Shown here: positions 54,719 to 64,000 of the stretch, one piece after another
Layout of the letters: every line of letters begins with the position of its first letter
How positions within the stretch are numbered: the first letter of the stretch is position 1
Origin: Jonesia quinghaiensis DSM 15701
GTDB lineage: Bacteria; Actinomycetota; Actinomycetes; Actinomycetales; Cellulomonadaceae
DNA: 64,000 nt
Direction of reading: 5' to 3'
Assembly: GCF_000423205.1 (NCBI RefSeq)
Contig: NZ_AUHN01000009.1
Location: forward strand, 1 to 64,000
Position numbers and translations under genes: made by a program
Notes under the pieces: model-generated
Database searches by the model: none
Seen by the model: only the letters and a program-made list of their open reading frames with translations
Told to the model about the DNA's origin: nothing

Positions 54719-56278
54719 TCACAACGGGGAAGGTGGTGCGCAAAGCACCGCCATAGCGTGCGGGATCGCATCAACGAGATCGCTAGCTATCAACGCTCGC
54801 CCACCACCAGTGAGTGCCGCACACTGGTGTAAAAACACCGCAACAGCAGCGGCTTGCGTCACCGACACTGACACCCCCACGTCGCGTTCAGATTCAGCGC
54901 GAGCAAGCATCGCCGTCACCACGCCTGCCAACACATCACCAGAACCAGCAGTTGCCAACCGCGACACCACACCGCCCATCCGTGGTTGCACAAATGTGTG
55001 CTGCGGGCCTGCAATAACCGGGGTGGGCCCCTTCAACACGACAACTGCCCCCGTCAACGCTTGGGCACGGCGCGCATAAGCCAAAGGGCGGTCCTCAACA
55101 TCAACCCGCTGGGTCGGCTCACCCCACGCAGTCAACAAGTCAGCTAACTCACCAGCATGAGGGGTAAGAACCACGTGATCACTGACCCCCATGTGGGCGT
55201 CAAGCACCGCGAGCGCGCCTGCATCAAGCACCACAGGGACCTCACGGTCCGCTACCGCTCGGAGCACCGCCTCACGCACATCGTCCTGTGGAGTTTGCCC
55301 AGAGCCGATCAGGCGAGCTTGAACCCGCCCACCGTCAGTTACTGCCTCAGGCAACGCCTGATGAACTAAAGAACCCACCGCACTGTCTCCCACGTAACGC
55401 ACCATGCCGATTCCGCAGGCTGCGGCAGCGCGAGACGCTAAGACACCCGCACCGGGGTATTGGGGGGATCCGGCATCGATGCTCACCACACCGCGGGTGT
55501 ACTTATGGCTCTGAGCAGCTGGCAGGCCAACAAATTGGTGGAAATCACCGTGCCGGAAATCTCGCAACTCCACGCATTGCACGTCGCTGTCGCTGGTGGT
55601 TAGCCCTAGGTCAATGACATCAACGTCTCCAGCGAACAACGCACCTGGTGCAACAAGAAGCCCTGTTTTAGCAACACCACACGTCAGGGTGAGGTCTGCG
55701 GGGAACGTATGGTCTGGTTCGAGAACTTCTCCAGTTGAGGCGTTCACACCGGAGGGAACATCAACGGCAATGAACTGTGGGCGGGGCGCAGAGTTGGCAA
55801 CCCTGTGGTTTAACTCAGCAAAAATGTGGCGGGCCGGGCCACGCACTGCCCCACTGGACCCAATGCCCAACACGCCATCAACAACAGCATCAGCCTGGGA
55901 GATTGTGCGGGTAATCCGGTGGTGCCAGGCTGCTGTGGCCTCACGTGTTACGTCTTGGTCCCACGGCACCACGCGTGCTGGTGACCTGCGTAAGGCAGCT
56001 AACCCGGCAGTGTGCACCTGGGGAGATAGGAGAACGGCGGTGACCTCGAGTGGGGTTTTTGCTAGGTGGGCGGCAGCGAAAAGTGCATCCCCGCCATTGT
56101 TCCCTGGTCCCACAAGCACCACGATGCGCGCCCCAGCGAGCATGCCTCGCTGTAACCGCACCTGCTGCGTCACTCGCGTTGCGATCGCGAATGCCGCGTG
56201 GCCCATGAGGGGAACACCTGCCTCAAGAAGAGGACGTTCTGCGGCACGCACCTGGTCTGCTGTGAACGCTTCTCTCAT
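54719..56278 (-). CDS. nnr: Bifunctional NAD(P)HX epimerase/dehydratase
   Basis: Repairs hydrated NAD(P)H. It has 519 residues from ATG 56278, preceded by GGGGAC. The N-terminal epimerase (YjeF-N, about 1-220) has VVLVGPGNNGGDALFAA. The C-terminal ADP-dependent dehydratase (about 235-515) has VVLTPHAGELADLL and GSGDVLAGVV. A longer frame to 56704 would run antisense through the first third of the divergent LLM gene and is rejected. It heads the nnr-kinase-alr run. Confidence 0.94.
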   Translation of the reverse strand: MREAFTADQVRAAERPLLEAGVPLMGHAAFAIATRVTQQVRLQRGMLAGARIVVLVGPGNNGGDALFAAAHLAKTPLEVTAVLLSPQVHTAGLAALRRSPARVVPWDQDVTREATAAWHHRITRTISQADAVVDGVLGIGSSGAVRGPARHIFAELNHRVANSAPRPQFIAVDVPSGVNASTGEVLEPDHTFPADLTLTCGVAKTGLLVAPGALFAGDVDVIDLGLTTSDSDVQCVELRDFRHGDFHQFVGLPAAQSHKYTRGVVSIDAGSPQYPGAGVLASRAAAACGIGMVRYVGDSAVGSLVHQALPEAVTDGGRVQARLIGSGQTPQDDVREAVLRAVADREVPVVLDAGALAVLDAHMGVSDHVVLTPHAGELADLLTAWGEPTQRVDVEDRPLAYARRAQALTGAVVVLKGPTPVIAGPQHTFVQPRMGGVVSRLATAGSGDVLAGVVTAMLARAESERDVGVSVSVTQAAAVAVFLHQCAALTGGGRALIASDLVDAIPHAMAVLCAPPSPL

Positions 56279-56344
56279 GTCCCCATTGTGCCTGTCCCAC
56301 CGGTACCGTGCGACCGCGCGAGACACCAGCGCTAGGCTGGTGAG

Positions 56345-57328
56345 ATGGACTTCGGATTGTTTATTCCCCAAGGGTGGCGACAAGACCTCACCGGCATTCC
56401 CACCGCCAAACACTGGCCGCTGATGAAAGAACTCGCTCAACGAGCCGATCGTGGCAGTGCTTTTTCGTCGATTTGGGTGTACGACCACATGCATACGGTT
56501 CCTGAGCCGGTCCATGAGGCAACCCACGAAGCGTGGTCGTTGATGAGCGGTTTTGCGGCTGTGACTGACCGTGTGGCTCTTGGGCAAATGTGTACCTGCA
56601 TGGCTTACCGCAACCCCGCGCACCTCGCCAAAGTTGCCACCACCACGGACATCATTTCTGGCGGTCGAGTACAGATGGGAATTGGTGCGGGGTGGTACGA
56701 GCACGAATGGCGCGCCTACGGGTATGGGTTCCCCGGGGCGGGCGAGCGGTTAGCGGCTCTCGACGAGGGTGTGCAGATCATGCGAGACCTGTTCAGCACT
56801 GGCACTGCAACCTTCACTGGCAAGCACTACCAGGTTGATGGCGCATTGAACTATCCCCTGCCGACAGGGAAAATCCCGTTGTGGATTGCTGGTGGCGGAG
56901 AAAAGAAAACACTGAAAATCGCAGCGAAGTACGCCGACTACACAAACTTTGATGGCAATGGTGAAGAGTTCAGCCGCAAAAGTGCGATCCTCGCCGAGCA
57001 CTGCAAGCAGGTTGGCCGCGACTTTGGATCAATAACGCGTAGCGCCAACTACAACGTTGTCATCGGAGAAACAGCCAAAGAAGTTCAGGATCGTCTGGAC
57101 TGGTACCGGGCACACCTGGCGACCACTGTTTCCCAGAAGGCTGCTGATGACCAGGCCGATGCATTGGCGCGCGGACCACTTGTGGGCACACCTGAACTCA
57201 TTGTTGAGCGCCTACAGGATATGCAACAGCGCGGTATGACGTATGCGATCACGTATTTTGCTGAGGCAGCATATGACACCAGCGGTCTTGAGATGTTTGA
57301 AACACAGGTTGTGCCGCACTTGAAGTAA
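56345..57328 (+). CDS. LLM-class F420-dependent oxidoreductase
   Basis: A luciferase-like TIM-barrel oxidoreductase, 327 residues. MDFGLFIPQGWRQDL at the start, VALGQMCTCMAYRNPAHLAK and MGIGAGWYEHEWRAYG are typical of the actinobacterial F420-using group. FMN use cannot be excluded by sequence alone. It is a single gene divergent from nnr (66 bases apart) and ends at a strong hairpin. Substrate unknown. F420 biosynthesis genes are not in the window. Confidence 0.88.
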   Translation: MDFGLFIPQGWRQDLTGIPTAKHWPLMKELAQRADRGSAFSSIWVYDHMHTVPEPVHEATHEAWSLMSGFAAVTDRVALGQMCTCMAYRNPAHLAKVATTTDIISGGRVQMGIGAGWYEHEWRAYGYGFPGAGERLAALDEGVQIMRDLFSTGTATFTGKHYQVDGALNYPLPTGKIPLWIAGGGEKKTLKIAAKYADYTNFDGNGEEFSRKSAILAEHCKQVGRDFGSITRSANYNVVIGETAKEVQDRLDWYRAHLATTVSQKAADDQADALARGPLVGTPELIVERLQDMQQRGMTYAITYFAEAAYDTSGLEMFETQVVPHLK

Positions 57329-57353
57329 TCGCACCGCCATCCCCAACATACGC

Positions 57354-57394
57354 CTGTGGGCGGTACCCGTTATTGCCACGGGTACCGCCCACAG
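57354..57394. terminator. Terminator between the LLM oxidoreductase and acpS
   Basis: A perfect 17-bp stem (57354-57370 with 57378-57394) and 7-nt loop, lying between convergent genes. Confidence 0.82.
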
Positions 57395-57441
57395 TGTTAC
57401 GACGCCGCATTCATCTGCACGGCACTATGTTGTATCCAGTT

Positions 57442-57792
57442 TTACGCTTCGGCAACCACCATGGCGGTTGCTATTGGCCCGTCATGTGACAGCGACACGT
57501 GGAACACTCGGACCCCTTGTTCGGCTGCGACAGCCGCAACCGTTCCCGTTGTTTCCACAACTGGGCGGCTGCCTGGGGTTCGCGGGATCACAGCGTCATG
57601 CCATGCCATCCCACCCGGAGAACCCAGAGCTTTAGCGATCGCTTCTTTTGCAGCGAATCGCGCGGCCAAGGACTCCACGGGCATGTCCCGTTCTTGGGGA
57701 GCGAAAAGTTTCTCCACAAGCCGCGGGGTACGTTGCACAGTTGCTCGAAACCGTTCAACATCAACAACGTCGATGCCCACTCCGATGATCAC
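57442..57792 (-). CDS. acpS: Holo-[acyl-carrier-protein] synthase
   Basis: Transfers 4'-phosphopantetheine from CoA to acyl carrier protein. It has 116 residues. The magnesium-binding Asp in [14 protein letters not shown] and the second motif [14 protein letters not shown] are complete. It lies 11 bases after glmS in the same operon and ends before the shared terminator. The pairing of glmS and acpS is usual in Actinobacteria. Confidence 0.95.
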   Translation of the reverse strand: MIIGVGIDVVDVERFRATVQRTPRLVEKLFAPQERDMPVESLAARFAAKEAIAKALGSPGGMAWHDAVIPRTPGSRPVVETTGTVAAVAAEQGVRVFHVSLSHDGPIATAMVVAEA

Positions 57793-57803
57793 TGGCGTTT
57801 CAC

Positions 57804-59669
57804 TTACTCAACCGTGACGGACTTCGCGAGGTTACGCGGCTGGTCGACGTCCAACCCCTTGGCACGGGCAAGTTCTGCAGCAAATATTTGCAACGGAACG
57901 ATCGTCAGCAACGGTGACAGCAACGTGGGGCACTGCGGAACCCAGAACACCTCATCAGCGAACGGGGTCACTGCCTCATCGCCATCTTCAGCAATGACCA
58001 ACGTGCGGGCACCGCGAGCGCGGATTTCTTGGATGTTGGAAATGACCTTGGAGTGCAGGGAGTTGCGACCTCGTGGTGAAGGAACAATGACAAATACTGG
58101 TTGTCCTGGTTCAATCAACGCAATAGGGCCGTGCTTGAGCTCGCCGGCAGCGAAACCTTCAGCGTGGATGTACGCGATTTCCTTGAGTTTCAGGGCACCT
58201 TCCAACGCAATGGGGTAACCCACGTGGCGGCCAAGGAACAGCACTGAGGAGGTATCAACCATCCACCGGGCAATTTCACGGACTCGTTCACCACGGTCCA
58301 GGACTTCTTGGATTTTCTGCGGCATGGCGCGCAGTTCCTCAAGCACTGTGTGGATTTCGTCGCGGAACATGTTGCCACGTAGTTGTGCAAAGTACAGACC
58401 AAGCAGGTATGCGGCCGTAATTTGAGAGACAAACGCTTTTGTCGATGCCACAGCAACTTCTGGGCCAGCGTGAGTGTAGATCACGGCATCAGACTCACGG
58501 GGAATGGTCGAACCGTGAGTGTTCACGATCGAAATGACCTTGGCGCCCTGTTCCTGTGCGTGACGCACAGCCATGAGGGTGTCCATGGTTTCCCCCGACT
58601 GTGACATCGCGACCACAAGGGTGCGAGCACTGACGATGGGATCCCGGTAGCGGAACTCGTGTGCTAGTTCAATTTCCACCGGAATACGGCACCAGTGTTC
58701 GATGGCGTACTTCGCGACGTGCCCCGCGTATGCGGCTGTACCGCAGGCAACAACGATGATTTTGTCGATAGAGCGAAGAACAGATTCATCGATGCGTGCG
58801 TCATCAAGGATGAGGTCGCCGCTTTCGTTGGTGCGACCAAGCAGCGTGTCAGCGACGGCTTGCGGCTGATCTGCGATTTCCTTCGCCATGAATGACCAGA
58901 AGCCACCCTTTTCAGCGGCTGAAGCATCCCAGTCAACGGTGAAGTGCTTAGGCTGAACAACTTGGCCGTCAAAGTCAGTCACAACAACAGCATTAGGGGT
59001 GATTGTTGCGATCTGGTCCTGACCTAGTTCCAGCGCCTCACGGGTGTGAGCGATAAACGCGGCAACATCGGAGCCCAAGAAGTTCTCGCCATCACCCAAA
59101 CCCACAACAAGCGGAGAGTCGTGGCGAGCCCCCACGACGGTGTCAGGTGCGTCAGCGTGAACCGCCAACAGCGTGAACGTTCCCTCAAGTCGCTGGGCAA
59201 CAGCGCGCATCGCCGCAGTGAGGTCACCGGTGATCTCATACTGCTGGGCGATCAGGTGCGCAGCGACCTCAGTGTCAGTTTCAGACACAAACTCAACACC
59301 CATGTCCAACAGTTCGTGGCGCAGGGAGAAGAAGTTCTCAATAATGCCGTTGTGAATGACAGCGAGCTTGCCGCCCAACGCGAGGTGCGGGTGCGCATTC
59401 ACATCGCTAGGGGCACCGTGCGTAGCCCAACGGGTGTGCCCGATAGAAGCCGTTGCGTGCGGCAACGGTGAGGCTTCCAACTCGTTGCGAAGGTTAACCA
59501 GCTTCCCAGCCTTCTTCGCGCTGTGCACGGTATCAACACCAGGTGCAACCAAGGCGACCCCTGCTGAGTCGTAACCGCGGTACTCCAGACGTCCCAATCC
59601 CTCAAGGGCAACATCCAACGGACGGGTCGATGGGGTGGCTGACCCAACGTAGCCGACAATTCCACACAT
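57804..59669 (-). CDS. glmS: Glutamine-fructose-6-phosphate aminotransferase (isomerising)
   Basis: Makes glucosamine-6-phosphate for cell-wall synthesis. It has 621 residues: class II amidotransferase with catalytic Cys2 (MCGIVGYVG, exposed after Met removal), then two SIS domains with [10 protein letters not shown] and the C-terminal [14 protein letters not shown] chose ATG 59669, since Cys must be residue 2, with GGAGGAC upstream; a longer frame to 59729 cannot be right. No glmS ribozyme is seen upstream. A -10-like TAGAAT lies on the minus strand at 59801-59796. Confidence 0.97.
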   Translation of the reverse strand: MCGIVGYVGSATPSTRPLDVALEGLGRLEYRGYDSAGVALVAPGVDTVHSAKKAGKLVNLRNELEASPLPHATASIGHTRWATHGAPSDVNAHPHLALGGKLAVIHNGIIENFFSLRHELLDMGVEFVSETDTEVAAHLIAQQYEITGDLTAAMRAVAQRLEGTFTLLAVHADAPDTVVGARHDSPLVVGLGDGENFLGSDVAAFIAHTREALELGQDQIATITPNAVVVTDFDGQVVQPKHFTVDWDASAAEKGGFWSFMAKEIADQPQAVADTLLGRTNESGDLILDDARIDESVLRSIDKIIVVACGTAAYAGHVAKYAIEHWCRIPVEIELAHEFRYRDPIVSARTLVVAMSQSGETMDTLMAVRHAQEQGAKVISIVNTHGSTIPRESDAVIYTHAGPEVAVASTKAFVSQITAAYLLGLYFAQLRGNMFRDEIHTVLEELRAMPQKIQEVLDRGERVREIARWMVDTSSVLFLGRHVGYPIALEGALKLKEIAYIHAEGFAAGELKHGPIALIEPGQPVFVIVPSPRGRNSLHSKVISNIQEIRARGARTLVIAEDGDEAVTPFADEVFWVPQCPTLLSPLLTIVPLQIFAAELARAKGLDVDQPRNLAKSVTVE

Positions 59670-59902
59670 CTTTGCGATGTCCTCCCTCAGGCACGGTACG
59701 CACCTGGCGATCGCTTCTCCGACCAGCACCGCAAATGGCTGTGCTGGGCAACTGGCGCATCAACAGCGGTAGCGCGACGCAGCACAGTCACGCCCATTCT
59801 AGCCAGTGTCAGGCGTTTCATGCCCCACACGTCGCCTACGACACAGAGTGCAGAGCTCCCCAGCATTTCCCCCAAGCGGTATATGTGGTGGAAAATCAAA
59901 AC

Positions 59903-60856
59903 GTGACGGACCACAACCCAACACCAGCGTCCCCCTACGTGGACCTCGACCGTGCAGCGTGGCGGCGGCTTTCGGAGTCCACTCCTCTCCCCCTCACTGA
60001 CGACGACGTTACTCGTCTAGCCGGACTCGGGGACCCTATCGACCTCGCAGAAGTTGACGCCATCTACCGGCCCCTGTCCCGTCTCCTCAACCTCTACATT
60101 GGGGCGACACGGCAACTTAACCGGGCAACCTCAACATTTCTCCATGAGGAATCTGGGGGTACACCTTATGTCATTGGTGTCGCTGGATCTGTCGCCGTGG
60201 GGAAGTCCACGACGGCACGTATCTTGCGGGAAATGCTCGCTCGCTGGCCTGACACACCCCGGGTAGAACTCATCACCACCGACGGTTTCCTCCTCCCCAA
60301 TGAAGAGTTAGAGCGACGCGGGATCATGGACCGTAAAGGATTCCCCGAATCCTACGACCGGCGGGCGCTGATTCGATTCCTCACCAAAGTCAAAGCGGGG
60401 CGCGGGCAAGTCCACGCTCCGGTCTACGACCACCTGACATACAACATCGTGCCCGGGGAACGCCAAAGCGTTAACCGGCCCGACGTTCTGATCGTTGAAG
60501 GGCTCAACGTTCTCCAACCAGCGCGGCATCAACCTGAAGGAATGTCCAGCCTCGCGGTCTCTGACTTCTTTGACTTTTCCATCTATGTTGACGCCAAAAC
60601 GTCGCACATTCGTAGCTGGTACGTTGACCGGTTTCTTTCGCTACGTGACTCAGCGTTCGCTAAACCAGGTTCCTTTTTCCGGCGCTACGCAAACCTCAAC
60701 GACGCGCAAGCCATAGCCACCGCAGAATCCATTTGGGAATCCATCAACGAACCAAACCTCACCGAAAACATCTTGCCCACCCGTTCACGCGCCACACTGG
60801 TCATGACCAAAGATGCCGACCACTCCGTGCGACGGGTACGACTGCGCAAACTCTAA
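59903..60856 (+). CDS. coaA: Pantothenate kinase, type I
   Basis: Phosphorylates pantothenate, the first step of CoA synthesis. It has 317 residues from GTG 59903, close to E. coli CoaA, and the P-loop GSVAVGKS then falls at 95-102, the same position. [24 protein letters not shown] and RKGFPESYD also match. GTG 59888 and longer frames are possible, but 59903 has GGTGGA upstream and fits the family. It is divergent from glmS and overlaps dedA by 4 bases at its 3' end. Confidence 0.94.
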   Translation: MTDHNPTPASPYVDLDRAAWRRLSESTPLPLTDDDVTRLAGLGDPIDLAEVDAIYRPLSRLLNLYIGATRQLNRATSTFLHEESGGTPYVIGVAGSVAVGKSTTARILREMLARWPDTPRVELITTDGFLLPNEELERRGIMDRKGFPESYDRRALIRFLTKVKAGRGQVHAPVYDHLTYNIVPGERQSVNRPDVLIVEGLNVLQPARHQPEGMSSLAVSDFFDFSIYVDAKTSHIRSWYVDRFLSLRDSAFAKPGSFFRRYANLNDAQAIATAESIWESINEPNLTENILPTRSRATLVMTKDADHSVRRVRLRKL

Positions 60857-61569
60857 GACGATGTCGGCGGCTGCTCAAAAGCGGGTTGAACCTCAGGCAC
60901 GTGAGGCGGAACATACCCTTCCATCGACTTCAGTGCCGTACCCCGACGGGCCAAAATCCGCCGCAAAACAGCGTCAACAACAAACCCAATAAGCACACCA
61001 CCGGTGACACCGATCATCACCGCATACACAGGGTGCCCCTTCAGCCATGCCCCAGCGCCTAACCCAATCAAGCACGAGTAAATCGCCCACGTGACAGCGG
61101 CAATCGCATCGAAAAACACAAAAGCCTTCATGGGAAAGACCATGCGCCCCGCCGTAAAGTTCACCGCGACCCGCCCCCCAGGAATATACCGAGCGGCCAC
61201 AATAACCGTTGCTGGCTTGCGCGCAACCATACGCTCAGCCCAATCGAGGACCCGGGCTATGCGTTGAAACTTCAAAAACCGCCACTGATGCACCTGGGCG
61301 CGGCGCCCAATGAGATACGTCGTAATGTCACCACCCATCGCCCCCACAACAGCGACCACGGCGACAAGCCACAACGCCGGGGACCCCGTGGAAACAGAAA
61401 TGGCTACAACCGCAATCACCAATGACTCAGAGGGGAAGATAGGTAATATCCCGTCAAGCGTGATGAAGAGCCACAGAAAGAGGAACAGAAGCCAGGTGCC
61501 TTCATAATTTGTGGCAACAGACATCAACGCGTCATTAATGCTCCCCAGAAACCCGACAACACCATCCAT
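60853..61569 (-). CDS. DedA family membrane protein
   Basis: A 238-residue polytopic membrane protein of the DedA/VTT superfamily, thought to help flip or transport lipids such as undecaprenyl phosphate. The membrane-reentrant [15 protein letters not shown] and the later [16 protein letters not shown] are family motifs. Its ATG shares one base with the def stop (TGATG), so it is coupled to def. The convergent coaA overlaps by 4 bases. Confidence 0.9.
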   Translation of the reverse strand: MDGVVGFLGSINDALMSVATNYEGTWLLFLFLWLFITLDGILPIFPSESLVIAVVAISVSTGSPALWLVAVVAVVGAMGGDITTYLIGRRAQVHQWRFLKFQRIARVLDWAERMVARKPATVIVAARYIPGGRVAVNFTAGRMVFPMKAFVFFDAIAAVTWAIYSCLIGLGAGAWLKGHPVYAVMIGVTGGVLIGFVVDAVLRRILARRGTALKSMEGYVPPHVPEVQPAFEQPPTSS

Positions 61570-62210
61570 CAGAACTCCTGTTCCACATCAAAGCCCAAAG
61601 CCAGACCCGCGGCATGGGGCTCTGGAGTGTCCGACCACAGCCGAGCGAGGTTATCTATCGTACTTAACGAACGAATCTCAGCCTTATCGATGTACAACAC
61701 ACCACTGAGATGGTCTGTTTCGTGCTGTGCTATCCGCGCAGTCCAGCCATGGAGTTCCTCATCAAAACCAGCGCCGTGCTCATCACTGCCAGTGAAACGG
61801 ATAGACCGAGGGCGCGCAACGGCCGCTTGATACCCATCAACACTCAAGCATCCCTCGTAGTATGTCACTCGCTCATCACCCAATGGCTCATAGGCCGGGT
61901 TCACCACGACTCGGAAAGGAAAAGCCTGCCGTTCCCTAGTGTCCTGAGGGTCGGTAGCTCCTGGGTCTCGCATAACAGCGATCGCTACACCAACACCAAC
62001 CTGAGGTGCAGCTACACCCACGCCCGGAGCGTCAAGCATGGTCATGTGCAATGCGTGCAGAAAATCTGGCAACAGTGCCCCCAACTCGCCGTCATACGGC
62101 TGCGTGGGGCGGCGCAGAACTGGATCACCGGCTTGAATCAACGGCAAAACACCGTGGGGATGTTCTTCGAGTAATGACTCAACGGTGCGGTAGAGAGATG
62201 AGGAAGTCAC
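61569..62210 (-). CDS. def: Peptide deformylase
   Basis: Removes the N-formyl group from new proteins. It has 213 residues from GTG 62210. Motif 1 GVGVAAPQVG, motif 2 EGCLS with the metal Cys, and motif 3 QHETDH with two metal His and the catalytic Glu are all present. An in-frame start at 62246 would lie in the upstream hairpin and is rejected. The hairpin ends only about 20 bases before the start codon, leaving little room for a separate promoter. It is coupled to dedA. Confidence 0.93.
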   Translation of the reverse strand: MTSSSLYRTVESLLEEHPHGVLPLIQAGDPVLRRPTQPYDGELGALLPDFLHALHMTMLDAPGVGVAAPQVGVGVAIAVMRDPGATDPQDTRERQAFPFRVVVNPAYEPLGDERVTYYEGCLSVDGYQAAVARPRSIRFTGSDEHGAGFDEELHGWTARIAQHETDHLSGVLYIDKAEIRSLSTIDNLARLWSDTPEPHAAGLALGFDVEQEF

Positions 62211-62230
62211 CGTGTCATCGTCGCATAAGA

Positions 62231-62262
62231 AAGGTGCCTGGCACATGTGCGCCAGGCACCTT
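62231..62262 (-). terminator. Hairpin between glmM and def
   Basis: A perfect 12-bp stem (62231-62242 with 62251-62262) with an 8-nt loop, 35 bases past the glmM stop. On the minus strand TTCTTATG follows. Confidence 0.7.
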
Positions 62263-62296
62263 CACGTACTCTTCAAGGTGCTCTTACTGCAAGAGC

Positions 62297-63646
62297 TCAG
62301 CTCAACGCCAGGTTGTTCTTCACCACGTCAGCGAGGTGGCGAGCAGTTGATTCTGCTTCGTCCTGCGTCGCGGCCTCAACCATGACACGCACCAACGCTT
62401 CAGTTCCGGAGGGGCGAAGCAATACCCGACCGGTGTCACCTAATGCGATTTCAGCAGCCGTCACCGCCTCAAGGACAACACTGTTCGTGGTAGCGGCAGC
62501 TTTATCAACACCAGGCACGTTGATCATGACCTGCGGTAGTTGAGTAATGACCGAGGCAACCTCACTCATTTTCTGGCGCTTCTCAGCCAACCGAGAGAGC
62601 AGGTGGAGGGCAGTCAGCACACCATCTCCAGTGGTGGAGAACTCGGTCAGCAACACGTGCCCCGATTGCTCTCCACCAATGTTGTACCCATTGCGCAACA
62701 TCTCTTCTAAGACATACCGGTCCCCCACAGCAGTATTGACTGTGCGGACACCATGGGCCTCCATCGCTAAACGAAGTCCAAGGTTCGACATCACTGTCGT
62801 CACTAAAACGTTGTCTTTGAGGCGGCCCGCCTCAGCAGCTCCTAGCGCCAAAATCCCCATGATTTTGTCGCCATCAACAATGATGCCCTCTTCATCCGAG
62901 GCGATGCACCGGTCAGCGTCTCCATCAAAGGAAACACCCACGTGTGCCGAGTGGCCAACCGTTGCTGCGGCCATTCGGCGCGGTGCAGTTGCCCCGTACT
63001 CGTGGTTGATGTTTTCGCCATCCGGTTCGTTTCCGATGACAATAACCTCAGCACCGGCACGCTCGAGAGCCAACGGTCCAACGTGGCTTGCTGCGCCATG
63101 GGCGCAGTCAACCACAACCCGTAACCCCTCCAGTGAGTAGGTGACGGTGTCAACAATGGCATCAACATAAGCATTCACGGCTTCGTAATCATAGGAAATA
63201 CGCCCTACCCGTGCGCCGACTGGGCGTTCCCAGTTCTCTCCCATGTGTGCGGCGATTTGATCTTCGACGTCGTCGTCGAGCTTGTAGCCATTACGGTCGA
63301 AGAACTTGATGCCGTTGTCTTGCATGGGGTTGTGAGATGCCGAGATCATGACGCCCAAGTCGGCGCCTAAGGTTCCGGTGAGGAAGGCAACTGCAGGCGT
63401 TGGCAGTACTCCAACATCAATGACGTCTACACCAGCACTGGCGAGGCCAGCGGCAACAGCTGCAGACAAAAATTCGCCAGATGCCCGCGGATCGCGGCCA
63501 ACAATTGCGCGCGGTCGCGGTTTACTGAATTCCCCACGTAGCGCAAGAACGTGCGCTGCTCCAACGGCGAGGTCCAGAGCGAGCTCAGCTGTGACATCAC
63601 GGTTTGCCAGCCCGCGGACGCCATCGGTTCCAAAGAGTCGTGCCAT
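62297..63646 (-). CDS. glmM: Phosphoglucosamine mutase
   Basis: Converts glucosamine-6-phosphate to glucosamine-1-phosphate, following GlmS. It has 449 residues. The phospho-Ser is in VMISASHNPMQDNG, the metal-binding loop is SFDGDADRCI, and RPSGTEALVRVM binds the phosphate. ATG 63646 (MARLFGTDGVRG) has AGGGAAA upstream, and is the standard start. It follows rpsI after a terminator, the usual actinobacterial rplM-rpsI-glmM order. Confidence 0.97.
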   Translation of the reverse strand: MARLFGTDGVRGLANRDVTAELALDLAVGAAHVLALRGEFSKPRPRAIVGRDPRASGEFLSAAVAAGLASAGVDVIDVGVLPTPAVAFLTGTLGADLGVMISASHNPMQDNGIKFFDRNGYKLDDDVEDQIAAHMGENWERPVGARVGRISYDYEAVNAYVDAIVDTVTYSLEGLRVVVDCAHGAASHVGPLALERAGAEVIVIGNEPDGENINHEYGATAPRRMAAATVGHSAHVGVSFDGDADRCIASDEEGIIVDGDKIMGILALGAAEAGRLKDNVLVTTVMSNLGLRLAMEAHGVRTVNTAVGDRYVLEEMLRNGYNIGGEQSGHVLLTEFSTTGDGVLTALHLLSRLAEKRQKMSEVASVITQLPQVMINVPGVDKAAATTNSVVLEAVTAAEIALGDTGRVLLRPSGTEALVRVMVEAATQDEAESTARHLADVVKNNLALS

Positions 63647-63809
63647 TCTTTTCCCTGTTCGTTCCACCGTGGTAACGGCGCATTGGTGCGCCTACCGTGG
63701 TCGATACGCGCCGAGACTGCCGTTCTAATCTACTGCATGTTTACCCCGGGGCAGCACACGTGGCGCCATGACATCGCGAGGGTAGAGTTTCGAGCCTCAC
63801 ACCGGACAG

Positions 63810-63846
63810 CACAAGGCCCCCACTGGATTCCAGTGGGGGCCTTGTG
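63810..63846 (-). terminator. Terminator of the rpsI transcript
   Basis: A perfect 17-bp stem (63810-63826 with 63830-63846) with a 3-nt loop lies 21 bases past the rpsI stop. Confidence 0.85.
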
Positions 63847-63867
63847 TGCAGTGCAGCGTGAAATGAA

Positions 63868-64000
63868 TCAGCGCTTGGAGAACTGCGATGCCTTACGTGC
63901 CTTCTTCAAACCGGCCTTCTTCCGCTCGACAGCACGTGCGTCGCGGGTGAGGAAGCCAGCCTTCTTCAGGGTGGCGCGGTTTGCGTCACGGTCAATGCCG
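63868..64000 (-). CDS. rpsI: 30S ribosomal protein S9, C-terminal part
   Basis: The last 44 codons, cut by the right edge of the window. They read to the stop at 63868-63870, ending [11 protein letters not shown], the conserved basic S9 tail that contacts the P-site t[21 protein letters not shown] just before also matches. The gene before it should be rplM, out of view. Confidence 0.95.
   Translation of the reverse strand, partial: GIDRDANRATLKKAGFLTRDARAVERKKAGLKKARKASQFSKR

Noticed and set aside
55596..56423. 275-codon plus-strand frame
   Set aside because: It is antisense to the nnr gene, whose epimerase and dehydratase motifs are plain.
56279..56704. N-terminal extension of nnr
   Set aside because: The added 142 residues have no homology-like features and lie antisense to the well-formed LLM oxidoreductase gene.
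59670..59902. glmS ribozyme or other riboswitch upstream of glmS
   Set aside because: I found no conserved core of the glmS ribozyme; only a possible -10 box is visible, and ribozyme control is not expected in Actinobacteria.

Overview
The window is one continuous stretch of ordinary chromosome from an actinobacterium. The evidence is gene content and order: WhiB3/WhiD-type regulator, GuaB3 next to GuaB, F420-dependent oxidoreductase, PspC-type sensor kinase, DUF3817 next to guaA, and the run rpsI-glmM-coaA-glmS-acpS-nnr-alr-tsaEBD-groES. GTG and TTG starts are frequent. Base composition looks moderate (mid to high 50s % GC by eye), below most Actinobacteria. A motile Dermatophilaceae-like member of the Micrococcales, such as Dermatophilus, would fit, but that name is a guess. 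No tRNA, rRNA, insertion sequence, prophage or CRISPR array was seen.

Layout. 0.5-9.5 kb: glycogen phosphorylase, a chemoreceptor, succinyl-CoA synthetase (sucCD) and the PcrA helicase. 9.6-13.7 kb: an ectoine-type ABC importer (ehuBCDA order on the minus strand) with a divergent GntR/FCD regulator. 13.8-14.7 kb: two small membrane proteins. 14.8-21.8 kb: the assimilatory sulfate operon sir-cysH-cysD-cysN-cysG, preceded by an unannotated 34-codon leader ending in four Cys codons, with sirB antisense at its end. 21.8-27.5 kb: a cell-envelope stress island (LuxR-type regulator, PspC-kinase, divergent PspC/toastrack protein, small membrane protein, two paralogous two-TM proteins). 27.7-30.3 kb: guaA with two upstream partners, one a secreted HEXXH protein. 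30.4-34.8 kb: heterodimeric ABC exporter and SURF1. 35.2-38.6 kb: pta-ackA. 38.7-45.7 kb: guaB3, an exonuclease, an RluA-type enzyme, guaB, a MerR-like regulator and whiB. 45.8-48.7 kb: groES under a CIRCE element, a methyltransferase and a YbdK-type ligase. 48.8-57.3 kb: t6A genes (tsaD, tsaB, tsaE) with rimI, a sulfurtransferase, alr, a P-loop kinase, nnr and an LLM oxidoreductase. 57.4-64 kb: acpS, glmS, coaA, dedA, def, glmM and the 3' end of rpsI.

How it works together. The sulfur operon makes sulfide by the APS route: CysDN makes APS, an Fe-S type CysH reduces it, Sir reduces sulfite, and CysG/SirB supply siroheme. The poly-Cys leader, with its apparently leaderless promoter and two mutually exclusive stems before sir, looks like a cysteine-sensing attenuator, and is the most interesting signal here. 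Other regulatory sites read directly from sequence are a 17/18-match CIRCE at groES, a 20-bp inverted repeat over the predicted start of sucCD transcription, a TTGTATACAA operator over the GntR gene's own -35 box, and three consecutive inverted repeats before pta. Most operons end in long, perfect hairpins that often lack a U-tract.
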